A DNA stretch of 64,000 bases from Acidobacteriota bacterium (lineage in GTDB: Bacteria > Acidobacteriota > Vicinamibacteria > Marinacidobacterales > Marinacidobacteraceae): NCBI GenBank assembly GCA_009840635.1, contig VXNL01000094.1, positions 1 through 64,000 on the forward strand, written 5' to 3'. Positions 53,078 to 62,622 of this stretch are shown piece after piece; position 1 is the stretch's first letter; the number at the start of each line of letters is the position of its first letter. The notes beneath the pieces were generated by a model, which was not told the origin of the DNA, did no database searches, and worked only from the letters and a program-made list of their open reading frames with translations. A program made the translations under genes and the position numbers.

Positions 53078-54276
53078 CCGTTCGCGGACGCCGTCCCCGC
53101 CGCGGACCCCGGCTCCGGGACCCGCGTGATCAGCACCAGCGCGAGGAGGCCGAGACCGGCCATCAGCCAGCAGACCGGTTCGAACCCGTAGGGATACAGC
53201 AGCCCTCCGGCGGCGACCGCCGCCGCGATACCGAGCTGCGAGAACACGTTCGAAAACCCCAGGAAACCGGCGCGGCGGTTCCTCGGCACAAGCTCGCTGC
53301 GGAGAGCGGTAAACGCCGCAATCCGGGCCACGGCGAGACACCCGAAGAGGAGCAGGGCCACGACCAGCGGGGTACTCGAGAGCCACGGCAGGACTGGAGT
53401 CATGGCCGCCACGACCCCGGAAGTCAGCACGGTGAAACGGCGTTTGCCCAGGCGGTCGGCAAGCGGACCGGCGATGAGTTGCGCGGCCATGATCGCCGCG
53501 CCGAGTCCCCCGTAGAGCACCCCCACCTGTTCCAGCGAAAACCCGCGCACCTCCTGCAGCCATCCCGAGGCATAGGCGGAAACCCCGACCAGGCTCCCCG
53601 ACATGCAGAACGCGGCGAACGCCGCCGTCCGGTGGACCGGACTCCTCAGGAACTCGAGGTGGCCGGCCAACTGGCGGCCGAACGGTCCCCGGGTGTTCTC
53701 CCGCGACCCCCCTTCCGGGAGCGCGCCGAGCATCGCCAGCGTCAGGGCTGCGAGGAGCGCGAGCGCTGCATAGACGAGCGGGTGTCCGAAACGCGCGGCG
53801 GCGAAGGCCGCGCCGACCTGTCCCAGGATGGCGGCCCCCATCGCTCCCCCCATGAGGAAGGCCATCACCTTCCCACGCCGCTGGTACGGCACCAGGTCGG
53901 CGACCCACGCCACGGCAAGCGCCGCGATCGTGCCGCCGGCGAACCCGGCGGCGATCCGCGCCACCACGAAAGCGGCGTAACTCGGCGTCAGCGCGATCAC
54001 GGCGGCAGCCGTCAACATCAGAGCGACGCCGAGGAGCAGGTAGGGGCGACGCCCCCGCGCGTCGGACAGGGGGCCCATGACCAGGGCCGCCGCCGCGGCC
54101 GCGAAGGAGTACGCCGAGATGGCGAGGCCGACGTCGGCAACCCCGACACCGAGGCCGGCGGCGAGCGCCGCGATCAGCGGGGTGACCACCTGCTGGTCGA
54201 GCAGCCCGAGCGCGATCACCGCGCCCAGCACCGCGCCCGGCCAGACGAACGAGGCGGTTTCCGGGCGGGTCGTCAA
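53074..54276 (-). CDS. MFS transporter (DHA1-like)
   Basis: A 400-residue, probably 12-span major facilitator. Motif A is G-P-L-S-D-A-R-G-R-R-P-Y near residue 65, and the second-half copy is G-P-L-A-D-R-L-G-K-R-R near 265. The size and motifs fit drug:H+ antiporters or related exporters; the substrate is unknown. The start is uncertain: TTG 54276 has AGG upstream and gives a short N-tail, while an ATG at 54342 adds 22 residues of low-complexity reading. Confidence 0.8.
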   Translation of the reverse strand: MTTRPETASFVWPGAVLGAVIALGLLDQQVVTPLIAALAAGLGVGVADVGLAISAYSFAAAAAALVMGPLSDARGRRPYLLLGVALMLTAAAVIALTPSYAAFVVARIAAGFAGGTIAALAVAWVADLVPYQRRGKVMAFLMGGAMGAAILGQVGAAFAAARFGHPLVYAALALLAALTLAMLGALPEGGSRENTRGPFGRQLAGHLEFLRSPVHRTAAFAAFCMSGSLVGVSAYASGWLQEVRGFSLEQVGVLYGGLGAAIMAAQLIAGPLADRLGKRRFTVLTSGVVAAMTPVLPWLSSTPLVVALLLFGCLAVARIAAFTALRSELVPRNRRAGFLGFSNVFSQLGIAAAVAAGGLLYPYGFEPVCWLMAGLGLLALVLITRVPEPGSAAGTASANG

Positions 54277-54384
54277 GGAGCGAAGCCTACTTTCCGCACG
54301 TTGGCCGCACGCCGAGAATCCCCGGCGCGACTCGCCCCGCATCCCCCGTTTCGGGCTCGAACTGCCGGGCCCGGCGACTCTCCC

Positions 54385-54414
54385 CTGACGTTTCCCCTTC
54401 CAAGCCTCTATATT
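54385..54414 (+). promoter_or_regulatory. Promoter of the DUF349 gene (CTGACG - 18 - TATATT)
   Basis: CTGACG (54385-54390) and TATATT (54409-54414) form a sigma-70-like pair with 18-bp spacing, 22 bp before the ATG at 54437. This is one of the clearer promoters in the window. Confidence 0.5.
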
Positions 54415-54436
54415 CTCGCGCCTCCCGGAACCTCAG

Positions 54437-57361
54437 ATGTCCGTTCTCGAACGCTTCGCATCGCCGATCAAGAGCCGCGACGTCGCGGTACGCCTCAAGG
54501 CGGTCCAGAAACACCCTCCCGAGGACACCGGCACCCTCGCGGATCTCGCGCGCTCCGATCCCGATGCCCGCGTCCGCAAGGAGGCGGTACGCCGTCTCGA
54601 AGCACCCCGGGTTCTGCTTGAGCTGACCGAAAGCGCCGGCGACGAGGCCGCCCGCCGCCTGGCGCGGTCCCGGGGCGAGGCGCTCCTGGTCAAGATCGCC
54701 GCCGACGACCGGGACGAGGACGAGTCGCGGCGGGCGCTCGGGCTGCTTGCCCCGCTGCGCGGCGTCGCCGAAGTGGCGTGCCGGGCCCACTTCGAGGCGA
54801 TTCGCGCCGAGGCGCTCGCGCGGCTGACCGCGGTTCCCGCGGGAGAGGCGGACCGCGATGCGGCCCTCGCCACCGTGGCCGGAAGATCCGCGGAACCCGT
54901 CCTCCGGAGCCAGGCCCTCGACGCAATCGCCAGCCCGGACGGCCTCCTGCAGGTCGCCGTTTCGGCGGAGGACCGCGAGAGCGCCCAGGCCGCGGTCCGC
55001 CGCCTCGAGGATCCGGAACTGCTGCTCAGCGCGGCAACCGGCAGCAACTCGAAGAGCGTTCGCCGGCTGGCCCGGCGCCGGGCCGAGGAACGGCTGCCCC
55101 CGGATCATCCGGAGCGGGTGCAGTTGCGGGAGAAAACGCTCAGCAGCCTGCTCGAGCGCCTTGCCGAAGCCGATCCGGCCAGCCCGGCGCAGAGCGCAAG
55201 CCTGCTCGCGGAGGCCGACGCCGTGATCGCCTCCGGACCGGTGGCGGACGAACTCACCGCGCGGCTCGATGAGCTGCGGGGAGGCATCGAGGGCGGCGGA
55301 CGCCGCGGCGAGAGTGCGGTTCGCCTCGCCTTTCCCGGGGAAGAGGCCCCGTCCGACGACGGGGAGCGCGCGCCTGCCGAGCCGAGCGCGCCCCTGCCGG
55401 AGCCGCCGCCGGCGGTCGGGGAGATCCTCACCCGGCTGGAAGATGCCGAAGCGGTCCTGAGTCTGGCCGACGTGGAAGCTGCCGAGCGGGAGTGCCGGAA
55501 GCTGCTCGCGGGGACGGCGGGCGCCGAGACCGGCGGCGCCCGCCTACGCGCCGCTGCCGAAGCCGCGAAGGAACGGGCGCTCGAGCGGAAGAAGGCCCGC
55601 ATCCGGGAGTTCCAGGTCGCCGAACTGGCGGATCATGCGGTTGCCCTGGCCAAGTCCCTCGGCGAGCGCCCCACCGGTCCCGAGATTGCCCAGGCCCGCC
55701 GGGAGCTCACGCGCCTCGGGCGCCGCTTCGACCGCCTGGAGCCACCCGACAGTCCCGACGCCGAGCGATTCCGAAACGCCGCCCGGAACGCCGAAACCGT
55801 GCTGGATACCGCCGAGTCGGCGCGCAAGGACCGGGTCCGCACGGCTGAGGAACGAATCGCCGCCCTGGAGGAGCGCCTCGCCTCGCTCGAATCGTCGGAT
55901 CCGTTTCCGCTCGAAGCGGGGGAGGCCGCCCTTCGCGAACTCGGAGCGCTGAGAAACGACGCCTCGGTCTGGCGCCGGGTGGGGCCGGAACGGCAGACCC
56001 GTTTCCAGCGCCTCCAGGCCGCGCTCATGCCGCGGCTGCGGGAGGCCCGGGAAGTCCGCGAATGGCGTCACTGGTCCAATCTGGAAGAACAGGCGGAGCT
56101 CATTCGCCGGGCGCGGGCGCTCGCCGAGATCGAGGACCTCGAGCGCGTGGACCGCGAACTCGCCGCGCTCGAACGCGCCTGGCACAAGGCTCGCCACACC
56201 GGACGCGACCGGGGTCAGGAACTCTGGGAAGAGTGGGGCACGGTGCGGGAAGCCATCCTCGAACGGATCGGCCCCCTGCGGGAGGCCGCCGAGCGCGAAC
56301 TCGGCGAAAAGCTGGACGGGCTCCGCGCGCTCGTCGAAAAGGCGGAGGAGATCGCCGAGAGCGCCGACGGCCGGCGGGCCGCCGAGATCCGCGCGCTGAT
56401 GCCCGCGTGGCGCGAGCGCGCCAAGGGTATGGGCAAGCGCTCGGAGCGGCTCTGGAAGCGGTTCCGTGCCGCAAACGACCGGTATTTCACCGAACTCAAG
56501 GCGCTCAGGAAGAAGCGCTACGAGGAGTTCGCCGCCAACATCCCGATCCGCGAGGATCTGATCGGGCGGGCGAAGGCGCTGTTCGACCAGACCGACGCCG
56601 AGACCGTGCGGAACGCGGTTCGCGACCTGATGCGCGAGTGGAAGGAGTCGCCGCCCGTCCCCCGCAAGGAGGGCGACCGCCTCTGGGAGGACTTCCGGGG
56701 CGCCTGTGACGCGGCCCGGGACCGCTTTCGGGAAGCGGTGGGGAACGCGAAATCCGACACCGGCGCTTCCGAAACTGCCCCGCGAAGCGAAACCGACGCC
56801 GGCCTCCGCGCCCGCATCGCGGAACTCGCTGCCCAACCAGCCGAGGAGCAGCGCGACGCGGCCCTCTCGCTCTGGGAGGAGTACCGCCGGATCCGCCGCT
56901 CGGCCGACCGCCTCGCCCGCGAAACCGAAGGCGCCGTCTTCGGTTGCCTCCGGGAGGCGTTCGAGAAGGACCCCGACTCCTTCGTGGCAACGCGCCTCGA
57001 CCAGGAGCAACTCGTTTCGCGGCTCGCGGAACTCCTGGCGGAGATGGAGGCGCTCGCAGCGCCCCGCGCCGCGGTTTCGTCGGAAGGTGGGGTCATCGAC
57101 TTCGCGGAGCACCTGCAGCGCACCCTTCTCGCGGGAAAAGCCGCCGACCGGGGCGCCGCCCTCCGGGAAGACGCGCAGGCCGCGACCCGGATCCTGGAGC
57201 GCGCGCGGGCGGCGGGCCCGGCGCTGTCCGGCCCAGCAGCTGAGACGCTGAAGCGGATCGACGGGCTCGCCCGGGAGGTCATCGCGCGCGCGCCGGCACC
57301 GGACGAGGGACGAAACCGCGCCCGCCCGCGATTCCGCGAACGGCGCCCGCCCCGGCGTTAG
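54437..57361 (+). CDS. Very large DUF349 protein with a HEAT-like N-terminus
   Basis: A 974-residue, highly charged helical protein. The first 250 residues have HEAT-like repeats (A-R-S-D-P-D-A-R-V-R-K-E-A-V-R-R-L-E and variants). A long, probably coiled-coil middle follows. From about 570 come DUF349-type units with the W-x-x-A-R-H-T-G-R-D-R-G-Q-E-L-W and R-L-W-K-R-F-R-A-A-N-D-R-Y-F patterns, up to about 790, then another helical segment. DUF349 proteins are widespread and poorly understood; some are tied to cell size or envelope functions. Nothing here shows catalytic motifs. It is larger than members I know. Confidence 0.75.
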   Translation: MSVLERFASPIKSRDVAVRLKAVQKHPPEDTGTLADLARSDPDARVRKEAVRRLEAPRVLLELTESAGDEAARRLARSRGEALLVKIAADDRDEDESRRALGLLAPLRGVAEVACRAHFEAIRAEALARLTAVPAGEADRDAALATVAGRSAEPVLRSQALDAIASPDGLLQVAVSAEDRESAQAAVRRLEDPELLLSAATGSNSKSVRRLARRRAEERLPPDHPERVQLREKTLSSLLERLAEADPASPAQSASLLAEADAVIASGPVADELTARLDELRGGIEGGGRRGESAVRLAFPGEEAPSDDGERAPAEPSAPLPEPPPAVGEILTRLEDAEAVLSLADVEAAERECRKLLAGTAGAETGGARLRAAAEAAKERALERKKARIREFQVAELADHAVALAKSLGERPTGPEIAQARRELTRLGRRFDRLEPPDSPDAERFRNAARNAETVLDTAESARKDRVRTAEERIAALEERLASLESSDPFPLEAGEAALRELGALRNDASVWRRVGPERQTRFQRLQAALMPRLREAREVREWRHWSNLEEQAELIRRARALAEIEDLERVDRELAALERAWHKARHTGRDRGQELWEEWGTVREAILERIGPLREAAERELGEKLDGLRALVEKAEEIAESADGRRAAEIRALMPAWRERAKGMGKRSERLWKRFRAANDRYFTELKALRKKRYEEFAANIPIREDLIGRAKALFDQTDAETVRNAVRDLMREWKESPPVPRKEGDRLWEDFRGACDAARDRFREAVGNAKSDTGASETAPRSETDAGLRARIAELAAQPAEEQRDAALSLWEEYRRIRRSADRLARETEGAVFGCLREAFEKDPDSFVATRLDQEQLVSRLAELLAEMEALAAPRAAVSSEGGVIDFAEHLQRTLLAGKAADRGAALREDAQAATRILERARAAGPALSGPAAETLKRIDGLAREVIARAPAPDEGRNRARPRFRERRPPRR

Positions 57362-57515
57362 CTCGGTTTTCCGGCGCGCGGCACGCAGGTGGCGGAGCGC
57401 GCGGCGCTGACCGTGGGCAAGGCGCGTACGGCTTGGACCCCCGCCCGGTTCTCGCGGTAGCGGCCTCCAGACCGGCGGTCCCAGCCGGCGCGCCGTCAGG
57501 CTCAGCAGCGGCGCC

Positions 57516-59756
57516 CTATCCGATTCTGAGGCGCAGCGCGTTGCCGACCACGGTCAACGAGGAGAGCGCCATGGCTGCGGCGGCCGCTTCGGGTGGCAGC
57601 AGCAGGCCGGTCGCCGGATAGAGGGCGCCGGCGGCGAGCGGGAGTGCGGCCACGTTGTAGATGAAGGCCCAGAACAAATTCTGGCGGATGATCCGGAGCG
57701 AACGGCGCGCGAGGCGCACCGCGACGCTCACCAGGCGCAGGTCCGGGCGCATCAGAGTCACTCCCGCGGCTTCCCGCGCGATCTCGGTACCCTGGGCAAG
57801 CGCGATTCCCACGTCGGCGCGGGCGAGCCCCGGAGCGTCGTTGATCCCGTCGCCGACCATCGCTACCGGGCCGTAGTGTTCGCGCAAACGGTCCACGGCG
57901 GCGAGCTTCTGGTCCGGGAGGAGTCCTCCCTCGACGTTCCGGACACCGATCTCCGAAGCGGTTGCCGCGACGGCCGCAGCTTCGTCGCCCGAGACCAGGG
58001 AAACCACAAGCCCATCGTCGTCGAGTCTCCGGACGAGGTCCGCCGCTTCCGGGCGGGGCCGGTCCCGGAACCCGATGCTCCCGGCGAACTCCCTCCGGCT
58101 GTGCGACTCCGAAATCACCCGCAGCCAGCCGGAAGCGCCGCTCCCCTGAGGATCGTCCGGGACCGTCAGGCCCCGCTCCCGGAGCAGACGCTCGCTGCCC
58201 ACCCATGCGCTGGTCCCTCCGGCGAACGTGGCCGTGACCCCGCGTCCCGGAAGCGCCTCAAAGCGTTCCGGCGTCCGGAGTTCCACCCCTTCTCCACGGG
58301 CATGCGCGACGAGCGCCACGCCGAGCGGATGTTCGGAACCCTGTTCCGCCGAGGCCGCGAACCGGAGCAGTTCCTCTCGGGTCCAGCCTGGCGCGGGTTC
58401 CGCCGCCACGACCACGGGAGTCCCGGTCGTCACGGTTCCGGTCTTGTCCAGCGCCACCGCGCGCACCGCCGCCAGGGCCTCCAGCGCCCCGCCGGAGCGG
58501 AACAGGATTCCCTGCCGGGCGCTGCGCCCGGTCGCCACCAGCACCGCGATCGGCGCCGCCAGCCCGATGGCGCAGGGACAGGCCACCACCAGTACCGCCA
58601 CCCCGCGGGCCAGCGCGAAGTCGAGCGCGCCGTCCGCGAGCAGCCAGGCGGCGGCGGTCAGGACGGCCGCCGCCATCACGGCGGGGACGAAGACCCCCGC
58701 CACCCGGTCCGCGGTGCGCTGGATGGGGATCTTCTCCGTCTGGGCCTTCCGGACCGCCGCCGCGATCCGGGACACCGTGCTGTCGGCGGCGGGACGGGTC
58801 ACTTCGATCTCGGCGGCCCCGGTGAGGTTCATCGCCCCCGCCACGACCGGATCCGAAACGGTCCGTTCGACGGGCACGCTCTCCCCGGTCAGAAGCGACT
58901 CGTCCATCGCGGCCCCCCCGTGGACGACGCGGCCGTCGAGCGGCACCCGCTCTCCGGGGCGCACGCGAACGTGCTCGCCCCGGCGCACTTCCGCCACCGG
59001 CACGAGGCGCTCAACGCCGTCCCGCACCACGCGCGCGCGGTCGGGGGCGAAGGCCCACAGCTCGGTCAGGGCATCGGCGGCGCGGCCACGGGCGCGGTCC
59101 TCGAGCCAGCGGCCGAGGCGGACGATGGCCACGATGATCGCGGCGGTATCGAAGAACAGCATCCCCGCGCCGCCCGCCGCCAGCGCCACCACGGAGGAGG
59201 CGTACGCGGTCCCGGCGCCCAGCCCGATCAGGCTGTCCATGCCGAACGTCCAGTTGCGGAGCGAGGTCCCGAGAGCCTTGACGAAGGTCCAGCCGAAGAT
59301 CAGGCAAACGGGAGTCGCCAGGGCGAACTGCGCGTAGCGCCCCGGGATGGAGGCCCCGAAGCCGCTCATCGCAACCGCCATCGCCGCGCCGGCGAGCGCC
59401 AGGGCCCCGGCAACGGGAAGGAACCCGTCCCGCCAACGGGAGCCGGCCGCAGCCTCCCCAGGCTCCGCGGCGGCGGCCGCCGAGGCCGTCTCCACCCGAT
59501 ACGGACCGGCGGATTCCACCGCGCCCGCAATCTCCGCCGCCAGGCCGGAGTTCACGGGCCGCGAGTCCGCGAGGCTCACCGAAAGGTCGCCAGTGAGCAG
59601 GCTCACCTCCGCTCGCTCGACCCCCGGAAGGTCCCCGACCGCCTTTTCGATGCTCGCGACGCAGCCAGCGCAGTGCATCCCGACCACCCGTGCCTCGAAC
59701 CGGCCGTCCCCCACGGTCTCCCGTTCCCGCGTACGCGGCTCTGCAGCAGCATCCAT
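57516..59756 (-). CDS. copA: Copper-type P1B heavy metal ATPase
   Basis: A 746-residue P-type ATPase. One metal-binding domain with G-M-H-C-A-G-C (Cys29, Cys32) leads into the membrane part. The ion site is C-P-C in A-C-P-C-A-I-G near residue 390. The actuator has T-G-E-S, phosphorylation is at D-K-T-G-T near 440, the nucleotide domain has S-E-H-P-L-G, and the hinge is G-D-G-I-N-D-A-P. This is the CopA type for Cu(I) export. The ATG at 59756 is 12 nt after TATACT; the frame upstream reads a REP repeat. No copper regulator is adjacent. Confidence 0.93.
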   Translation of the reverse strand: MDAAAEPRTRERETVGDGRFEARVVGMHCAGCVASIEKAVGDLPGVERAEVSLLTGDLSVSLADSRPVNSGLAAEIAGAVESAGPYRVETASAAAAAEPGEAAAGSRWRDGFLPVAGALALAGAAMAVAMSGFGASIPGRYAQFALATPVCLIFGWTFVKALGTSLRNWTFGMDSLIGLGAGTAYASSVVALAAGGAGMLFFDTAAIIVAIVRLGRWLEDRARGRAADALTELWAFAPDRARVVRDGVERLVPVAEVRRGEHVRVRPGERVPLDGRVVHGGAAMDESLLTGESVPVERTVSDPVVAGAMNLTGAAEIEVTRPAADSTVSRIAAAVRKAQTEKIPIQRTADRVAGVFVPAVMAAAVLTAAAWLLADGALDFALARGVAVLVVACPCAIGLAAPIAVLVATGRSARQGILFRSGGALEALAAVRAVALDKTGTVTTGTPVVVAAEPAPGWTREELLRFAASAEQGSEHPLGVALVAHARGEGVELRTPERFEALPGRGVTATFAGGTSAWVGSERLLRERGLTVPDDPQGSGASGWLRVISESHSRREFAGSIGFRDRPRPEAADLVRRLDDDGLVVSLVSGDEAAAVAATASEIGVRNVEGGLLPDQKLAAVDRLREHYGPVAMVGDGINDAPGLARADVGIALAQGTEIAREAAGVTLMRPDLRLVSVAVRLARRSLRIIRQNLFWAFIYNVAALPLAAGALYPATGLLLPPEAAAAAMALSSLTVVGNALRLRIG

Positions 59757-59768
59757 GGCGTCGCCCGG

Positions 59769-59774
59769 AGTATA
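59769..59774 (-). promoter_or_regulatory. -10-like element of copA (TATACT)
   Basis: TATACT on the minus strand, 12 nt before the copA ATG. No CueR-type dyad is obvious upstream. Confidence 0.45.
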
Positions 59775-59941
59775 GGAACGGGCGGCGGTGCCGGGAGCTC
59801 CGGTCGATACCGGCCGAAGCTCCCGTCGATATACAGGGTCAGCGGAGACCCGAGCGGCCACACGGGGCGGAGCCTTCTCAGCCATACGCGTGGTGAGGGT
59901 GCACGGACATCCCGTAGTGCGCGGCGCAAAGCGGCGCGCGT

Positions 59942-59964
59942 GCCGGCTGAAGCCGGCGTTCCAA
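59942..59964 (-). repeat. REP-like palindrome, variant copy
   Basis: On the minus strand this reads TTGGAACGCCGGCTTC and continues with a second GCCGGC arm; it is a variant of the 29-bp repeat, with GCCGGC arms around a 4-base loop. It lies in the 227-bp gap between the DUF3500 gene and copA. Confidence 0.6.
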
Positions 59965-59983
59965 GCCGGCGCGTCGGCCTGGT

Positions 59984-61012
59984 CTAGTGCGAGTGGGCGT
60001 CCTCGTAGTGCTCGGCGAGCAGGTCCCTGCCGAAATCTCCGGTCAGGTCGCGCCACACGGAGTGGATGTGGTTCGCGCCGTTTTGGGTGTTGTCGTACTC
60101 GATGAGGAAGGTCGGGCCGTGAATCCGGTAGTAGTGCGGCTCGCCGGGCGCGGCGCTCCCGGCCCACGCGAAGTGGATGTCCTCGAGACCAGCCGCCGTG
60201 ATCCGCTCGAACTCCTGTCGGGCCAGATCGAGCCGCATCCGGCCCAGGTAGACCTGGATCAGTTCGACAACCTTGTCGCACTGCTCGTCCGTCATGTTTC
60301 CGACCGCGATCCCAAGCGGTTCGCCGGGGTCGGCCACCCGATCCGTGCCGGTCAGGATGTCGGGCGGCGCGTCCGCGTCAAAGATGACCTTCTCGCGCGC
60401 CTCGCCGGCGAAGAGTGCGAGCAGCTCCCGTGCGACTGTCTGTTCCGCCGCGAGCACCTCGAGACCCGTGTGCCGGCCTTCGTCCACGATCGCCGGATTG
60501 CTGCCCATGAACGCGGGGGCCGCGACGATCTCGCCGCCCCTGAGGGTGACGTTGAGCGACAGGTGATGCCCCTCGACGCGCCAACCCCAGGGATCCGAGT
60601 CCGACGGCTCGTCGAAGACCGTGAAGTGGTAGCGGTCGGAATCGCGAATGTCGCGGCCTTCGCGCTCGTAGAGGATCTGCTCGAGGTACATGATGCCGAG
60701 CGCCTTGCTGATCCCGTCGTGGCTCAGCACGGTGCCGAGCAGGCGGTCGGCAAGCCGGCGCTGGGGAGGGGTGAAGTCCCCGTACGGCACGCCCTCCCGG
60801 TCCCGCGGTATGAAGTGCCAGTTGAGCCGTTCCTCGTCATCGAACGGGAAGGTCGCCCGGGCCCGCTGACCTTCGTCGAGCGACATCAGGAAGTGCCGCG
60901 CCCGATCGATCATCTCCTCGGCGACATCGGGGGCGGCAGCGCTCCAGCCAATCGACGCCGCGAGCGCCACACCCGCCAACAACAGGGCCCCGGCCTTGAT
61001 CCTTTTCCTCAT
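59984..61012 (-). CDS. Secreted DUF3500 protein
   Basis: A 342-residue protein with a signal peptide (about 1-26). The DUF3500 pattern is clear: F-D-D-E-E-R-L-N-W-H-F-I-P near residue 58, G-W-R-V-E-G-H-H-L-S-L-N near 145, A-F-M-G-S-N-P-A and H-Y-Y-R-I-H-G-P-T-F-L-I-E-Y-D-N-T-Q near 300. It ends H-Y-E-D-A-H-S-H. The function is unknown; conserved His residues suggest metal binding, but that is a guess. GGAGGGG precedes the ATG. Confidence 0.88.
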   Translation of the reverse strand: MRKRIKAGALLLAGVALAASIGWSAAAPDVAEEMIDRARHFLMSLDEGQRARATFPFDDEERLNWHFIPRDREGVPYGDFTPPQRRLADRLLGTVLSHDGISKALGIMYLEQILYEREGRDIRDSDRYHFTVFDEPSDSDPWGWRVEGHHLSLNVTLRGGEIVAAPAFMGSNPAIVDEGRHTGLEVLAAEQTVARELLALFAGEAREKVIFDADAPPDILTGTDRVADPGEPLGIAVGNMTDEQCDKVVELIQVYLGRMRLDLARQEFERITAAGLEDIHFAWAGSAAPGEPHYYRIHGPTFLIEYDNTQNGANHIHSVWRDLTGDFGRDLLAEHYEDAHSH

Positions 61013-61033
61013 TCTCGGTCCCCTCCGGGGCCG

Positions 61034-61039
61034 ATTCTA
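61034..61039 (-). promoter_or_regulatory. -10-like element of the DUF3500 gene (TAGAAT)
   Basis: TAGAAT on the minus strand, 21 nt before the ATG, leaving a short leader that contains a GGAGGGG ribosome site. It is back to back with the def promoter. Confidence 0.45.
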
Positions 61040-61068
61040 CTTTCGGGAATCAGGCCGCGCTCCACGGC

Positions 61069-61074
61069 TACAAT
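61069..61074 (+). promoter_or_regulatory. -10-like element of def (TACAAT)
   Basis: TACAAT lies 11 nt before the TTG start of def, giving a leader of only a few bases. Confidence 0.45.
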
Positions 61075-61085
61075 CGCGGGCCGTT

Positions 61086-61598
61086 TTGCCTGTCCGTCCG
61101 ATCCTGCGTTACGGGGCTTCCACCCTCATGACCCCGTCCGAACCCATCGAGGACTTCAGCCGGAACTGGCAGGAACTGGTGGACGACATGGTGGCGACGA
61201 TGTACGCCGCCCCCGGAGTCGGCCTCGCGGCGCCCCAGATCGGAGTGGCGGTCCGCCTGATGGTCATCGACATCACGGTCGGCGAAACGGACGGCGAGCT
61301 GATCGTGATGGCGAATCCGGAGATCCTCGAATCCGAGGGGCGCCAGTCCGAAGAGGAAGGATGCCTCTCGGTGCCGGGGTATTCGGGAGTGACCCGCCGG
61401 GCCCAGTGGGTCCGCGTCCGCGGCCAGCGTCTAGACGGTTCACACTACGAGATGGAGGGAGAAGGACTGCTGGCGCGAGCGTTCGCCCACGAGGTGGATC
61501 ACCTCAATGGCCGCCTCTTTCTGGATCGGCTCGGAGTCCTCAAGCGGGATCTCATCGTTCGCAAGCTGCGCCGCCGCATGCGGCGGGGCGACTGGTAG
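61086..61598 (+). CDS. def: Peptide deformylase
   Basis: A 170-residue Def with all three motifs: G-V-G-L-A-A-P-Q-I-G near residue 46, E-G-C-L-S-V-P-G near 93 and H-E-V-D-H-L-N-G near 136; the Cys and two His hold the metal. It removes N-formyl from nascent proteins. The TTG start gives the typical opening P-V-R-P-I-L-R-Y-G; a later ATG would cut off the first strand. It is paired with fmt. Confidence 0.93.
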   Translation: MPVRPILRYGASTLMTPSEPIEDFSRNWQELVDDMVATMYAAPGVGLAAPQIGVAVRLMVIDITVGETDGELIVMANPEILESEGRQSEEEGCLSVPGYSGVTRRAQWVRVRGQRLDGSHYEMEGEGLLARAFAHEVDHLNGRLFLDRLGVLKRDLIVRKLRRRMRRGDW

Positions 61599-61612
61599 CG
61601 GCCGGCGAGCCT

Positions 61613-62620
61613 GTGGAAGGCCTCCGCGTGGTCTTCCTGGGGACCTCCGCCTTTGCTGTGCCGGTGCTCTCCGCGCTGCACGCCCGGCACCAGGTACTCG
61701 CGGCGGTGACCCAGCCCGACCGGCCCGCGGGCCGGAGCCACCGCCCGCGCCGCAGCCGGATCCACCATCTGGCGCTGGAACTCGGCATCCCGGTCCGGCA
61801 ACCGGAACGGATCCGGCGCCGGAGCGCCTGGGAGGCGATCGCGGACCTCGCGCCCGATGTCCTCGCCGTCGCCGACTACGGCCAGATCCTTCCCGCCCGC
61901 CTGCTCGCCGCTCCCCGGCTGGGGGCCGTAAACGTCCACGCCTCGCTGCTGCCCGAACTCCGCGGCGCCGCCCCGGCGATCTGGGCGGTCGCCCGGGGCT
62001 ACCGGCGAACCGGCGTCACGACGATGCTCATGGACGCCGGACTCGACACCGGACCGATCCTTCTCCAACGGGAAACCGGAATCGCCGACGCCGAAACCGC
62101 GGGCGAACTCCTGGGCCGGCTCGCTCCCCTGGGAGCCGAACTCCTGATCGAGACCCTGTCGGGGCTCGCCGCCGGACGGATCGCGCCGCGGCGCCAGGAC
62201 GACGACGCGGCGACGCTCGCGCCCCGCGTCCGCAAGAGCGATGCCGCCCTCGACTGGGAACTGGAGGCTCCCGCGCTGGTCAACCGGGTGCGCGCCTTCT
62301 CCCCCGCCCCGGTGGCCTTCACGGCGGTACGGGAAGGGACTGCGGGGGCGGGCGCCCCACTCCGGATCCACCGCGCCGAGGCCGCAGACGGTCCACGGGA
62401 GCCGGACCAGCCCCCGGGATCCTTCCGAGTCTCCGGCAACCGGCGCGCGCGCCGCCTCGTCGTGGTCTGCGGCGGCGGCACCGCGCTGCTGCCCCTCGAG
62501 GTCCAGGCCGCGGGACGCCGCCGGCTCCCCATCACCGAGTTCCTGCAAGGGAGCGCCGTCCCCCCCGCCGGCCGTTTCGCGAGCGCCGCCGAGGCGGCCG
62601 GGCTGACGGAGAACGGATAG
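61613..62620 (+). CDS. fmt: Methionyl-tRNA formyltransferase
   Basis: A 335-residue Fmt. It opens V-V-F-L-G-T-S-A-F-A-V-P-V-L. The catalytic region has N-V-H-A-S-L-L-P-E-L-R-G-A-A-P near residue 107, then D-T-G-P-I-L near 142. The C-terminal tRNA-binding domain includes N-R-V-R-A-F-S-P-A-P. The GTG at 61613 gives a standard length. It formylates initiator tRNA, pairing with def immediately upstream. Confidence 0.94.
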   Translation: MEGLRVVFLGTSAFAVPVLSALHARHQVLAAVTQPDRPAGRSHRPRRSRIHHLALELGIPVRQPERIRRRSAWEAIADLAPDVLAVADYGQILPARLLAAPRLGAVNVHASLLPELRGAAPAIWAVARGYRRTGVTTMLMDAGLDTGPILLQRETGIADAETAGELLGRLAPLGAELLIETLSGLAAGRIAPRRQDDDAATLAPRVRKSDAALDWELEAPALVNRVRAFSPAPVAFTAVREGTAGAGAPLRIHRAEAADGPREPDQPPGSFRVSGNRRARRLVVVCGGGTALLPLEVQAAGRRRLPITEFLQGSAVPPAGRFASAAEAAGLTENG

Positions 62621-62622
62621 CG

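Noticed and set aside
59757-60281. Extension of the CopA frame to 921 residues
   Set aside because: The upstream part overlaps the DUF3500 gene and a REP copy; the metal-binding domain begins just after the ATG at 59756.
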